A stretch of DNA of 64,000 nucleotides from Euglena gracilis (GCA_039621445.1 CP154954.1:47843847-47907846), one strand, 5' to 3'. Shown: positions 46,379 through 57,545, counted from the first letter of the stretch. Made by a program: numbers and translations. Notes: generated by a model not told the origin, from the letters alone.

Positions 46379-49300
46379 TCACGGCCCCTCTGGGCCGGAG
46401 ATGAAGGGGGCGGTGAGGCACTGGGGGCCGGAGGCCCGCAGGCCGGGGACCTGGCCCAGCCGCTGCCGGCGGAGCAGCTCCCGCACCGCGCGGCAGAGGC
46501 CCTCCGCGGTGACGCGGTACTGCGGCGACGGCCCCACCCGATCCGTTTCCGGGGCGGCCTTTGCAGGGCGGCCAACACACTCATGCCATGCCTTCTTTCC
46601 AAGCACCCATAGTATTCCAGCATCCCAGACCCAGTCACGTCGAGTCACGCCCAAGTCAGGCCCAAGTCAGGCCCAAGTCAGGCCCAAGTCAGGCCCAAGT
46701 CAGGCCCAAGTCAGGCCCAGTTCACAGCCATTCCATAAATATTGGTGCTTGCTCCTTTCCTCGCCAGCCATCAACACTCCACTTCCCAGCCCTGAATCAA
46801 AACCTTCGGCGTGTCAGCTGCAGGTGGTTTGGTACAGCAACCGCAGCAATCCATGCGATGGCGTTTCTGTTTTCACTGCGTCATGACAGGACTCAAGGAG
46901 GGCCGTCTACGGCTCTTCACCAACACCTTTAGCATCGCCCACGTCAAAGCTCCTTGGCTGGCCCCGTCCAGGACGGTGTCCTGAGCCGCCTGGTGCTCCT
47001 GTGGGACAACGCGTACCGAATACGCCGTGACGTGACGTGACGTGACGTGACGTGACGTGACGTGACAGCCACACGGCGGCGGCACGGGTCACACCTGACA
47101 GCCCGTCAACAGCGTGACCACCTTCGCCTCTTGACTACGGTCTGGCTTGGAGCGCCGGCGCGGCGGTTGTTGCGGAGCGACGGTCGCCAGGCGGCCCAGG
47201 ACCGAGGGGGGAGGCGGCAGGTACCGGGCCGCGGTGTGGCACTCCTTAAGCGGGCAAGCGGCCCGTGCCACACCTGAGCGACGAGTGAGAGCGTTTGGAG
47301 TGTGGAGTGCCTCCCAATCTGATGGTATGTGGGGGGGGGGGCAGGGTATTTCTTAAAAACCCCCAGGGGGTCCCGTGGGCCGGCTGGAAAAAGGTGCTGG
47401 CTGGACCCCCACCCGAAAAATTTTTCGGTCCACCCAGCTTCGCCAGGCTGAACCCAGCTTTATTTACCAACTTTTTTTTTCCAGAGAACACTCGGTGGGG
47501 GGGTCCGAAACCCGGCTGGGAGGTGCTGGCTGGACCCCCCCCCCCCTTGGGGGTTGCGCCCCATCCAGCTTAAGAGAACCTCTCGTGGGTTTTTCTGAAT
47601 CGCCGATTTTGAATTTTCTGTTGCATGCAAGGTTAAAAAAAAAAACGTCAGTGGATATTCGTGAGCATCCTCCAACAATTTTTAGGTGTAGACACAATGG
47701 CCCAGGATACTGAAGGAAAGCCACTCCCTCATGACCCATATATTCATGATACACCACACACACACACCTATCACACATACATATACACACACACATACAT
47801 ATGTACACATACATTTACAGTACATGTATAACACATGTACACATACAATACATATATACAGCAATTCTTAGGAAAAGGGATTCACAAAAAGTCTTCCGAA
47901 ACGGGGACCATACTTCTGGCCTAACTGTTGACCCAAAACTGGCCAATTTTCAGCGCGCCGATCCTAACCCCTTTTCCTCAAAATATGGGCACAGACTCCC
48001 CAAACCCGCCAGAAGATGCCAATCAGCGACTCGGGTGGTGATGCCCATCCCCTTTCCCATTGCTTGGCACACCAGCAGCTGGGGAACCGCTGGGGGTGTG
48101 GCCACAGTCTAGGACGCACGTCACCCGCACCCCCGGGGGGCAGTCGTGCACGAGGGCGCGGTCGAGCTCCTCGTCCGTCAGGGCGTTGCCGGCCCAGTCC
48201 ATGTCCGCCGGACAGAGGCAGTCGTGGAGGCAATCCTCCTGCGTGGCGGCGTCCGCCTGGATCACCTGCGGGGGGATGAGAGGTCACGTGCACAAGTGGG
48301 AGGTTGCGGCGAAGCACGTGGAGACATTCTGGGGTTTGGGTGTGTTGTTGGAATTTGTCAGGTTTTGGACACTGGAGGCGGGGTCACATCCACATCATTT
48401 GGAACATGCCATCACAGACAATACCGTGGTGTATGATGTGATATACGCCCAAAATAGAATTCTTTTTTGTTACTTCTTTGTCTGGAATGTGCAAATCTGG
48501 CATTGAAAACTTCACTTGTTCTTTGGAATGCATCCTGCCGACCCCCAGTCAAATTTATAATGATATTTGTCCTCAACTAGGGGGGGGGGGCATGATAGCA
48601 GCCAATATTCATCTCCGACGGGTGCAAGGCTTCCCAAAAGAAGACAAATAGCATTCCTCAGCCAGACAAAACCTTTGCAGAATTATGCAACATGAGAAAC
48701 GTTGCAACGTTGGCTTAGCGAATGAGTGACAGTAACAACAACGACATCCCGCCAACGAGTGACAGGCTACCCAGTCAGCCAGTGGCATGGCCTGCTGGAG
48801 GACGCTTCGGCACAACCTGGCACGTTGGGGGGTGACACACCTGTGACCCGTGCCCGCTGAAGTGGAACACCACCGTGTCGCCCGCCTCGACGCCCGCCAT
48901 CAGCGCCTGCAGCGCGAGGCGGAGGTTGGCGGCGGTGGGGACCGCCCGTTCCTCTGCATCGTCCGTCGGTTCGGAACCCTCGACGGCCTGGGGCCCGTGG
49001 GACAGCGTGGAGGGTGTCATTTGCGGGGGTGACATTGTGCCCTGGGCACATGGTGTGGTGCTTCACTGTTCGACGCTTCGACCGTTCACTGATTTGAGCC
49101 AATGTCGTGCCTGCCCACCCTCTTCTATTGAACTCTTCCGAATTTTTCTGACACGTTTTTGGGAGGGGTATTTCTGTGCAATTTTTCAGTCATGACATGT
49201 GATGCTTGAAATTGCAGGCGTGGGCTTCCCCACCCCACCCTCTACAGCATCTATACCATCAACATCAACCGCGTCGACCTACAACATGTTGGGCGGCCCA

Positions 49301-49868
49301 TGTTGCTGCTGTCATGTTCGCCCCCCTCCGGCCTGCCAGGCGACGCAACACCATCCCGGACTGCAGCATGGCAGGGCGTGAACCACCGGGAGAGAGGCAC
49401 AGCCCCAGACCCAATGCCTGCGTGGGACGATGTGTATCAGCGAGGGGCCCCGGCCAGGACCCGGACGGCATCCGGGGAGAAGTTGTACTGCTGGCAGAGC
49501 ATGTCAGCCACGTGGCGGGCATCATTGATGCAGCCCCACAGCCGGTGGCAGGGGCGCCTCTCCCCTCGGCCAAACCCCTACACGTGTGTGTAGGTGTGTG
49601 TGTTTGTGCGCGCTCGCGCATGTCTGCGTGCGTGCATGCGTGTGTGCGTGCGTATGTGTCTGCGTGTGTGTGTGTGTGTGTGTGTGCGTGCGTGTGTGCG
49701 TGTATGTGTGTGTGCCAGCGTGCAGGCGCGCGTGCTTGGGGGCAGGCGGATGTGTGGGTGTGTGCGGAGACGAACCACAAGAACCACAACCCCTGGCCGG
49801 CCCAGGGTGCACGTGAGGTAGTTGATGCCGACCACCAGCGCCCGGCGGCTGCGGCGCGGCGTGCCCAC
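46379..49868 (-). CDS. Metacaspase, clan CD cysteine protease (7 exons found)
   Basis: Exons 49868-49799, 49543-~49452, ~48987-48841, 48265-48104, 47241-47095, 46998-46927, 46519-46379. The protein reads [44 protein letters not shown], the catalytic-His motif [38 protein letters not shown] joined to CHTAARYL (catalytic Cys just before His), [27 protein letters not shown] and a C-terminal helix ending at TGA 46379. Metacaspases cleave after Arg/Lys and act in stress, death or proteostasis. The family motif DxCHSG appears as DCCHTA here. The intron 49798-49544 is nonconventional with CAGGGG/CCCCTG pairing; most others are GT-AG with GTGTG donors. Uncertain points: the borders of the 49452/48987 and 48104/47241 introns, and the first exon, since no ATG precedes 49868 in frame. 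Confidence 0.9.
46640..46722. repeat. Tandem GCCCAAGTCAG repeat
   Basis: Seven 11-bp units inside the last metacaspase intron. Confidence 0.95.
47028..47066. repeat. (CGTGA)n tandem repeat
   Basis: About eight pentamer units within the 96-nt metacaspase intron between 47095 and 46998, making up nearly half of it. Confidence 0.95.
47342..47590. mobile_element. GCTGG-family foldback element, degraded
   Basis: Begins CAGGGTATTTCTTAAAAACC, contains GGCCGGCTGGAAAAAGGTGC, TTTTTCGGTCCACCCAGCTT and GGAGGTGCTGGCTGGACC, and ends near CTTAAGAGAACC. It is in the metacaspase intron 48103-47242; the terminal CTG is not recognisable. Confidence 0.55.
49544..49798 (-). other. Nonconventional intron carrying a (GT)n microsatellite
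   Basis: Begins GGCCAGGGG and ends CCCCTGCCACC on the minus strand, CAG at +4 and CTG at -8. It is removed between TLGR and LWGCIND of the metacaspase, restoring frame. The interior is a 140-bp microsatellite (GT on the plus strand). Flanking 8-mers GGGCCGGC and CCACCGGC share five of eight bases. Confidence 0.85.
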
Positions 49869-49975
49869 CTGAGGCGGGATGTGGTGCAGGGCGGCGCCTC
49901 ATCGGGCCGTTGGGGGGGGGTGGAGTGGCACGGGAAGGCCAAGGGGGAGTGGAGTCGATCAGTCGGACCCCCGGC

Positions 49976-50070
49976 TTAGGCCTGGCTTCGGCCTGGCTTT
50001 AGCCTGGCTTCGGCCTGGCTTTAGCCTGGCATCGGCCTGGCTTCGGCCTGGCTTCGGCCTGGCTTCGGTC
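49976..50070. repeat. Tandem GGCTTCGGCCTG repeat
   Basis: About eight 12-bp units (CTTCGGCCTGG, CTTTAGCCTGG) in the short gap between the EF-hand/C2 gene stop and the first metacaspase exon. It may be in a 5' or 3' untranslated region. Confidence 0.9.
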
Positions 50071-50212
50071 CCCCCCCCCGTCTCGGAGACTTCCATTAAG
50101 CCTGGGGAGGGGGAGAGCTGGGTTTGACGGGAGGCCAACGTTGGGGGCGGCTGGTCCGGACCCTCGCCTACGGGGCCAGGCGAGGACCGGGGGGGGGGGG
50201 GGGGGGGCCGCC

Positions 50213-50441
50213 CTAGTGGTACGGCTTCCCGACGCAGGTGAGCACCGCCGGGTCCTGGAAGCAGAGCCGCACGGCGACGGTCACGAAGCCTGAGGAGGCG
50301 CTGCTGAGGGGCGGGCAGAGCCGGTACTCGTTGACGAGGGAGCCCCGCTGGGCGGTGATGGCCACTGTGGCCTGCCCCACGATTCGGTCCTGCAACGCAA
50401 TGGACGGTGTGGGTCGTCATTGTGCAGTTGCGCGCTAACCC

Positions 50442-50504
<63 letters not shown>

Positions 50505-51900
50505 GTGCGTGTGTGTGTGTGTGTGTGTGCATGTGTATGTGTGTGTGAATGTGTGTGTCTGTGTGTGTGTGTGTGCGTGCGTGTGTGTGGGTGTGTGGGT
50601 GTGTGTGCGTGTGTGCTTGTGTGTATGTGTGTGTATGTGCGCGTATGTGTGTGCGTGTGCGTGTGTATGTGTGTGTGTGTGCGGGCATATGTGTGTGTGT
50701 GTGTATGTGTGTTGTGTGTGTGTGTGTGTGTCCTTGTTGATTGCAGACGTGGTTGCGGGCTCATATCCAGAATGCTGTATGAATGCACATTGGACACTGT
50801 GGGGTACACCTCACTTGTCTTGTCACGGTGCTTTAACACCACCGTTACGGACTTTGGTGATGGTTGACTGGAGAGTATGACAAACTCCAACGTTGGCAAC
50901 AGGCAGGTCGAATAAGGAGGTTGCGAACCGCCAATGATGTCAAACCCACCGAGGACCCAAAAGAGTGAGGATGAGGAGGATGCTCCCGGATGGAGCGCAC
51001 ACCATACCCAGGCTGCCTGGCTGTGTAGTCAAGGGCCACAACCCCCTCCCCCGTGGGAAACAGGTTGGTCCGACCCTTGGGTTTCGGGCAAACATATGCA
51101 ATTTGTTGACCAAAAAATTCAAAAATGACAAAAAAAATTGAGAGAATTTTTCATCTCAGGGAAAGATTGGGGGCAAAAACAAGAATTTTTCATTGTCGAA
51201 AAATTTCTCCAGCAAAAATAAAAAACACTGGGAAAACACACACACACACACACAAACGAGAAAAACGCAAATTTTGTAACATGCAAAAAAACCTGTGTGT
51301 GTTCCCGCCAGGGGTTTTTTTAAGACCGGGGGGGGGAGTGGCGGAGCCCCCCCTACCCACCAACCCCCCTGGGGGGGGCCCCCCGGGGGGGGGGGGGGAG
51401 GGGGTCTCGGGGGACCCACAAAAAAACGGCCGAAAAATCGCGAAAAGTGCTAAAAATAGAATTTTTCGGCGCCTGCGGCGCCGAAAAGTATATCCCACCG
51501 CCCTCCGGGGGGGGACCCCCCCCCCCCGGGGGGGGGGGGGGGTGCGGCGGACCCACCTACCCTACCCCCCCCCTCCCTCCCCCCGGGGGTCCAAACTTAA
51601 AAAAATCCCTGGTTCCCGCCCTGCTAAAGAAACAGCAACTGAATTACCAGGAAACCAAGGCCAGTGCCGCAAATGTTTCACAGAGGGGAGGTGGCTGAAT
51701 CGTCCGGCCTGGGCTCATCCCACTCGGGGCGGCTAGTACAGATCTTGGTCAGCGTGGACTTTTGCCGTCCGTCCACCAGCACCTCTGCGTACACATCGCT
51801 CTCGAGGATGTCGCGCGCACCCATCACCGTGACGGCCACCTGTCGGGGGGGGGGGAGGCAGACACTGTGTGTGTGTGTCTGTGCGTGCGCGCGCGCGCGC

Positions 51901-51945
<45 letters not shown>

Positions 51946-54900
51946 GTATGGGACAGAGCTGGCCGGCAGCAAAAAAAATCGATTTTTCCAAAATATCTCG
52001 ACGATGAAGCAAAATCAAAGAAAATGTCTGGAGAGTAAAAATGAAGCTCTTGGAATGCCCTATCCAACCATGCTTTACTTTTCCCCCAACCCTTTGGGCT
52101 ACACGGCCATTTTTCAGCCAAATTTTGGCGCGGCTCTGCTCCGCTCGGGGAAGTTAAAGGAGCCCAGGAGGCTTCAAGGGTGGGCTGGGCTGGCAGAGTG
52201 GGGGCTCTGCGGCGGGCACGCGGGCCACCCACACCCGGCGGATGAGGCGGGTCTCCGCCACCTCCAGGAGGGCCACCGCACTCTCCGCCACGGCGTAGTG
52301 CGGGTACGCCCGGCCGTACTGCTCCAGCATCGCCGTGAACTGCGCGAAGGTTGGGGTCAGGGGCCCGGCACCCCAGCGCCTGGCTCCCCGTGGCAGGTCA
52401 ACAAGGCCCTCGTAGCACCGCAAAGCATTGCCGTCAGGAACCACATGGGCAACATCACTGCATGGGCGTTTTGCCTCAAACGTTGGCAAGCCCATCTCGT
52501 GCTGCCTTCATATCACCCCCCCCCCCAAAAGGTAACCAACCCCCTGGCTAATGCATCTTGCTCTGGGTCCACAAATAGCCGCCAGTGGAAAATGACGCCC
52601 AGGGCGTTGCCGGATGCGGCCCACCGCTTCCAACAGGCTAAACTGCCAACAACAGGAGAAAGAGCCATTGCTGAACAGGTCCGCCAACACACCCACCCAC
52701 CCACCCACACACACACACACACACATACACACACACACAGACACACAGACACACACACACACACACACACATCACACGAAATGCAGCAGCTTTGCGATGA
52801 TGGCAGGCATTGTGCTGATGGCACAAGGTCACCCTTCAGTCACAATCCGGGTCCGACATGTGGGGGGGTGCAAAACCTGGACCCAAAAATTCGGATCGTA
52901 AAAGAGAGCAATAAGAACAAGAACTCCAAAAAAATGAGGGACCTGAGGGACTAGAACTCGGAAGTGAGGGGCCGCCTCAGTCGCTCCATGACCGCACCGG
53001 AGAGGGCGCCCACGCCACGATGGTCCAGAAGGTCGAAGAGGCGCCGCACGTCGTTGCGCTCGCTGGACGTGGCGGCATAGCGGGCGTCGCACTCCTAGCC
53101 GAAGGGATTGAAAGAATACACGCCGTCCGAGGCAGTTCACCTCAAACTCAGCCATCTGCCCGACGTGAACCCGGTGCGAGGATACACATAGGCCTGCTAA
53201 TACCCCTCCTGTGCTCTTTGGACAGACATTGTGTGCTGTTTGGACAGGCATACTCCCTCCCTCCTGGGTGGGTGGGTGGATGGGTGGGTGAGTGGGTGGG
53301 TGGATGGGCGATTTGGGTGAATAGATTTTTTCTCACACTTCACCAAAAAAAGTTTGTCCCAGAGGGATTGCAATACGCCACCATTTTAAACTGAGGGTGT
53401 CCTTTAAACGAAAGTCGCATCTAGAAGCACAATGTGTACATCCGCAACATGGAAAGCCTGCGATTGGCATCCAGAAAAGCATGGGAGCAAAGAAAGGTTG
53501 GCCCATTTGGACTCATTCCTGCAAGACCTCAAGGATCTCAAGGAGAGTCAGGGTAAAGAGGTGGAGTGGCCAGGTTCTGTGGCGGCCCAACATTCCTGGA
53601 AACAGCTTGCCAAAGGAGTGAGAGAGGCGCGCAATTGGAATCCGACTCGCAATCGGTCAGCAAATGACGAGGCACGGACCTGTTCTGCTGCACCTTCAAC
53701 AAATGCCATGAGTCGCCCTGGCAGATCGCCGTAGGGCAGCTGCAGGCCTGGGGTGCTTACTGCTTTTGTGTACAGCTTTCCAGCTTTCGCACCTTTCAAA
53801 GCTGTAAGGCACCCGAAGCCCAATATCCCTTCTCACAGGTTTCCACGGCATCCTTGGGGGTGAGCGCTTACCGTAAAGAGCTGCCACCCTCCTGGGAGCA
53901 GGGGGGGATCGTACCCCTGTTCCATCATCACCTTGCGTTGGAGGCAGGAGGTTCCCCCCAGCCTGGGCACCTTCTCCCACAGGTGAAGGACAGCCTGCCG
54001 GAAGGCGGGAAACGACAGCTTGGCGGCGGGGGTCGGGGCCGGGGGTGCTGGCCGGCGCTGGCCTGCGTTGCAGCCCGGACAGGGGTTTAAGACCGCGGGG
54101 GGAGGGATCCACTCAATTTTCCCCGAAAATGGTCAAAATCGCTAAAAATAGCACCCTTTTTCAAAAAAATTTCAGCGCCTTCAGCGCCGAAATGTATGTC
54201 CCCCCCCGGGGACCCCGAGGGGGGCTCGGCAGACCCACACCCCGGGTCCAAGACTAAAAAATCCCTGAGCCCGGAGGGGAATGGCCCCAACCTTGCCCAA
54301 CCATGACAGCTCCATCGGGACGCGGGTGGACCGGCGATCTTTTGGCACGGCCGGGCCACACGGCCCAGCCAACCTCCCCCACGGGCCGAGCCAATGCCGG
54401 GGGACGGGGCAGCCCGCGGCCTGCAGCACGACGTGGAGGTCCTGCTCGCTGACCACACCGGCGTGGTCCGGGTCAAAGAAGCGGAACGCCCGCCGCAGCT
54501 GCTGATCGGAGAGCGGCGGGCGGCGGCCCCCCTCCACCTTCGCTGTACGCCCCATCCTGCTGTGCCAGGTTGGCCTGGCGGACCGGCCAACCTTTCGGGG
54601 AAGGCCCTCAAGCCGCCTCCATCCCCCCCCCAAACGAGGTGGGCCGCGCTGGGAAGTGGGTGGCCAGCGAGGCGCCAAATCCACACTTGGGGCTGCGCTG
54701 CACGCTGGGGGGAGCGGCGGGGTTGGCCGCGGCGGGGGCGGCGGGCGGGGCCGCCTCCGCGGCCCCCGGGACGGCGGCGGGGGGCTCCGGCGGGGGCGGG
54801 GCGGGAAGTGATGCCGCCGCCGGTGGCGGACGGTCCACCGGTGCGTCGGCGGCGGGCGGCGGCGGGGCCGGCGGGGGCGGCTCGGGTTCCTCACTGGGCG

Positions 54901-55011
54901 CCGCCGGCTGGGGGGTGGCTGCGGCCTCGGCTGCAGGGCCGGCGGGCGGGTCGGGCGGGTCGGGCGGATCAGGCGGGCTGGTCAGGGCGGTGGGCGGCGC
55001 CAGTCCCCAGT
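50213..55011 (-). CDS. EF-hand and C2 domain protein with Pro/Ala-rich N-terminal region
   Basis: Exons, right to left: 55011-54655 (Pro/Ala/Glu-rich, low complexity), ~54530-54420 ([22 protein letters not shown]-hand-like), ~54050-53872 ([20 protein letters not shown]), 53094-52993 ([20 protein letters not shown]-hand-like), 52339-52235 ([20 protein letters not shown]), 51839-51715, 50894-50810, 50389-50213. The last three form one C2 domain: [26 protein letters not shown] joined to [22 protein letters not shown] joined to [11 protein letters not shown], ending VGKPYH and a stop. The 51715/50894 join is a nonconventional intron with CAGGC/GCCTG pairing. C2 and EF-hand modules suggest calcium-dependent membrane or protein binding, but several EF loop ligands are replaced (Ala, Gly, His), so calcium binding is doubtful. 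A possible extra exon is at about 53700-53756. The N-terminus is not found. Confidence 0.8.
50440..50735. repeat. (GT)n microsatellite
   Basis: About 295 bp of GT with GC, AT and TT variants inside the conventional intron between exons 50810 and 50389. Confidence 0.97.
51309..51611. mobile_element. CAG...CTG foldback element with perfect 8-bp TSD, nested in an intron
   Basis: 303 bp from CAGGGGTTTTTTTAAGAC to CTTAAAAAAATCCCTG, flanked by GTTCCCGC at 51301-51308 and 51612-51619. It has a central CGGCGCC-TGC-GGCGCCG hairpin and is closely related to the 8708 copy. It lies wholly inside the nonconventional intron 51714-50895 of the EF-hand/C2 gene. Confidence 0.9.
51862..51944. repeat. (GT)n microsatellite
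   Basis: GT tract with a (GC)n core about 20 bp upstream (minus-strand sense) of the exon starting at 51839. Confidence 0.95.
52688..52772. repeat. (CA)n microsatellite
   Basis: CCCA units grading into CA with CAGA interruptions, within the EF-hand/C2 gene intron. Confidence 0.95.
54080..54267. mobile_element. Short CAG...CTG foldback element with perfect 8-bp TSD
   Basis: 188 bp from CAGGGGTTTAAGACC to AGACTAAAAAATCCCTG, flanked by AGCCCGGA at 54072-54079 and 54268-54275. A central TCAGCGCC-TTC-AGCGCCGA hairpin lies near 54175. It lies between the two EF-hand-region exons, in the intron. It is the shortest member seen. Confidence 0.9.
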
Positions 55012-56203
55012 CTGTGACAATTCGTCGGGGGGGGGGGGTGAGACCGGTTGTCTGGTGATCTGCCTAGCGCCGGTTGGTGAATAATAAAGATTTGAGAGCG
55101 TGGTTTCACAATATAAAAAAATCGAAAAGGCACATCCCGACTGCCCAAGTCGGGTGGGGTTTCCTTGAATGCCTGCTGAGTAGGCGATATTTATTTCGGG
55201 CATATTTTGACCTTAAAAAATGTCCTTCTTTTTGTCCAAAATGACTTAAAATGCATTAAAATGCCTCAAAAACCCTGCAAAACTAAAAATGCCTTACAAA
55301 AACCTCTAAAAAGAACATTCTGGAAGATTGTTCTCCGGATGAATGAAGATGAAGTGACAAAACTCCAGCAAAACAACAACAAGCCAACCCCAGGAAGAAA
55401 AATGATTTGACATCTTTTGAACATTGTCCATCAACCAAGACTTGAAAAGAATGAGCTTTTGCCCTTTTTTATGGTTTCGATACCCACCCCGCCCTGGGGC
55501 CGCCCTTGGAAATATACCTTCAAACCCCTTAAAAATTCCCTTCGGGTGTTTTTTTTGAAATCTTTCCAGCGTTAAGGATGATCTCTGCTGCCGAGACAGG
55601 AACTCGGTCCCCCCAGGGCGCCCGGCAATACAACCGTCAGGAATGGCATCCGCCTCAGGAAAGTCCAGGGGCGGGGTGGCTGGCGGCCAAGGGAAGGGGA
55701 CTGAGAAGGGGACTGGGGGGGCCCGGTTCCCGGAGATCCGTGGCGGGCAGGGGAAAGGCGGGCACGGGGGGAGGGATGAGGGAGGGGGAGCGCTGCGTGG
55801 CCGGGGGCGGCGCCGGGGCGGGTGCCGGCAGCGACCAGCCGGGCTGCCGGTGGGGGGGGGGGGTGGACGTTCACGGGAGGTTGGGTGGCCGTTGGTTTGG
55901 CCGCGGTCGACCGCGACCCAACCTTGGGTAAAATTTTGGTTGGGCCGCGGTCGACCGTCACCCAACCAAAAAAACAGAAATGGTTGGGCCGCGGTCAGCC
56001 GCGGCCCAACCTCCCATGACTGTCCGAGCAGCGTTTCATGGTGACTGACTGACTGGGAGACCATACTAAAACGGAGGAATGCAGAATAACTGAGGCATGC
56101 ACAAACAAGAAATGAGAGGCAACAACTATGGGAGGTGCATCCAGAAGCAGACTGCAGTGCGAAATGGATTGCGTAAACAGAAGCAACAACACGCCAAACC
56201 GCA

Positions 56204-56266
56204 AGCTAACCCTAAACCTAACTCTATCCCTAACCCTAACCCTATCCCTATCCCTCACCCTAACCT
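56204..56266. repeat. Degenerate interstitial telomere-type repeat
   Basis: CTAACCCTAAACCTAACTC followed by CCCTAACCCTAACCCTATCC and related units, i.e. (CCCTAA)n with variants. Short CCCTAACCCTA pieces recur at 56713 and 59924. Confidence 0.85.
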
Positions 56267-56503
56267 GCATCAGAAAAAATATGTTACTTTTAAAACGCGT
56301 GGAAAATTTCCCCCTACAGGGTACCAGCTACCCCACAGAGTCGCCCAACTAGGGTTAATACACATGGGGGAACCCTCGCTCGGCCCTATTCCTTTTAATA
56401 ACCTCAGAAATTCTCTCGGTACTGGATTATTTTTGAAAAAATTGAAGGATCAGTGCGTTCTGCAAAAGAAAAAATGTGTTTCTCTGACAATGCGTGGAAA
56501 ATA

Positions 56504-56663
56504 TCCCCCTACAGGGTACCAGCTACCCCAAAGAGTCGCCCAACTGGGGTTAATACACATGGGGGGACCCTCGCTCGGCGCCTTCGGCGCCTCGCTCGGG
56601 TCCCCCCATGTTTTTAACCCTAGTTGGGCGACTCTTTGGGTTCGGTGTGCACCCTGTAGAGGG
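56504..56663. repeat. 160-bp foldback inside composite element 1
   Basis: The left arm, CCCCTACAGGGTACC through GAGTCGCCCAACTGGGGTTA and CATGGGGGGACCC, is repeated inverted on the right through GTCCCCCCATG and TAGTTGGGCGACTC. The centre is GGCGCC-TTC-GGCGCC. Half-copies of the left arm are at about 56311 and 56851. Confidence 0.85.
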
Positions 56664-57344
56664 AAACATAGCAACGATGAGCGGGATGGTTGCAACCATG
56701 GGGGATGAAATCTTAACCCTAACCCTATTCCTTCTAATAACCTCAGAAATTCTCCCGGTATGGGAATATTTTTGAATAAAAACATTTATGAATGAGTGCA
56801 TTCCTGCATAAGAAACAACATGTTTCTTTTAAAACGCGTGGAAAATTCCCCCCTACAGGGTACTGGCTACCCCAAAGAGTCGCCCTTCTAGGGTTAATTC
56901 ACATGGGGGGACCATGCCAGTGAAAGATTCATGTCTTCCAGATCGTGCCAATGAAAGAAAAAGAGTTCAAACTGAATTGTCTTCCTCTCTTCCCCTGTTT
57001 GTTCGAGGGCCCCATCACAGTGCATTCTCAGAATAGCGGAGGACGGAGGGAACGGAGTTTGGATCAGTGGCTCGCAGAACAGTGCTCGGACGGTCATGGG
57101 AGGTTGGGTCGCGGTCGGCCGCGGCCAGCTGCGGCCGACCGCGACCCAACCATAAAAATCATTTTGGTTGGGCCGCGGCCCAACCAAACAAAGCTAAATT
57201 TGGCCGTGGTTGGGCCGCGGCCGGCCGCGGCCCAACCAAAATCCTGTTTTGGTTGGGCGACGGTCGGCCGCGGCCGGCCGCGGCACCTACCTCCCACGGA
57301 CCAACCTCCCGTGACATCCCACCCGGTGGGGGGGGGGAGGGCGG

Positions 57345-57545
57345 CACACGGCACAGACCAGTCCCTCTCCGTGGCCAGAGGGTCGCTGCCTGCGGCGGGG
57401 GCGTCCTCCGGGGCCGGGTCCCCTGTCAGGTCCTCCACCCGGAGGTCCGAATCCTCACTTGGGGCCTCGACCGGCACCCTCCGCTCCGCCACGCTGTCGG
57501 GCGCTGATACCCATGGGCTACCGCCAGCAGGGTCGGTCTGGAGGC
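57345..57545 (-). CDS. Candidate exon encoding an acidic linker, unidentified
   Basis: One frame reads APDSVAERRVPVEAPSEDSD and continues through LTGDPAPEDAPAAGSDPL with good GC-rich codon content. It is Asp/Glu/Ala/Pro-rich, so probably a disordered linker. It may belong to the EF-hand/C2 gene upstream of its 55011 exon or to the gene at 60835-63002. Borders are not fixed. Confidence 0.35.

Larger units (their letters stand above)
55861..57324. mobile_element. Composite element 1 with hairpin-array ends
   Basis: Left end GGGTGGACGTTCACGGGAGG and right end CCTCCCGTGACATCCCACCC are inverted repeats. Each terminal 150-230 bp is an array of palindromes centred on GGCCGCGGCC or similar, with GGTTGGGCC/GGCCCAACC-type arms separated by short AT-rich spacers. 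Between the arrays lie telomere-like repeats and the foldback at 56504. No transposase frame was recognised. Its layout is repeated at 58997-60500. Confidence 0.7.

Noticed and set aside
47464-47864. Cys/Tyr/Val-rich minus-strand frames
   Set aside because: Translations of CACA and TACA tracts and of a GCTGG-family element.
56204-56266. Chromosome end
   Set aside because: CCCTAA units are few, degenerate and interstitial, with genes on both sides.
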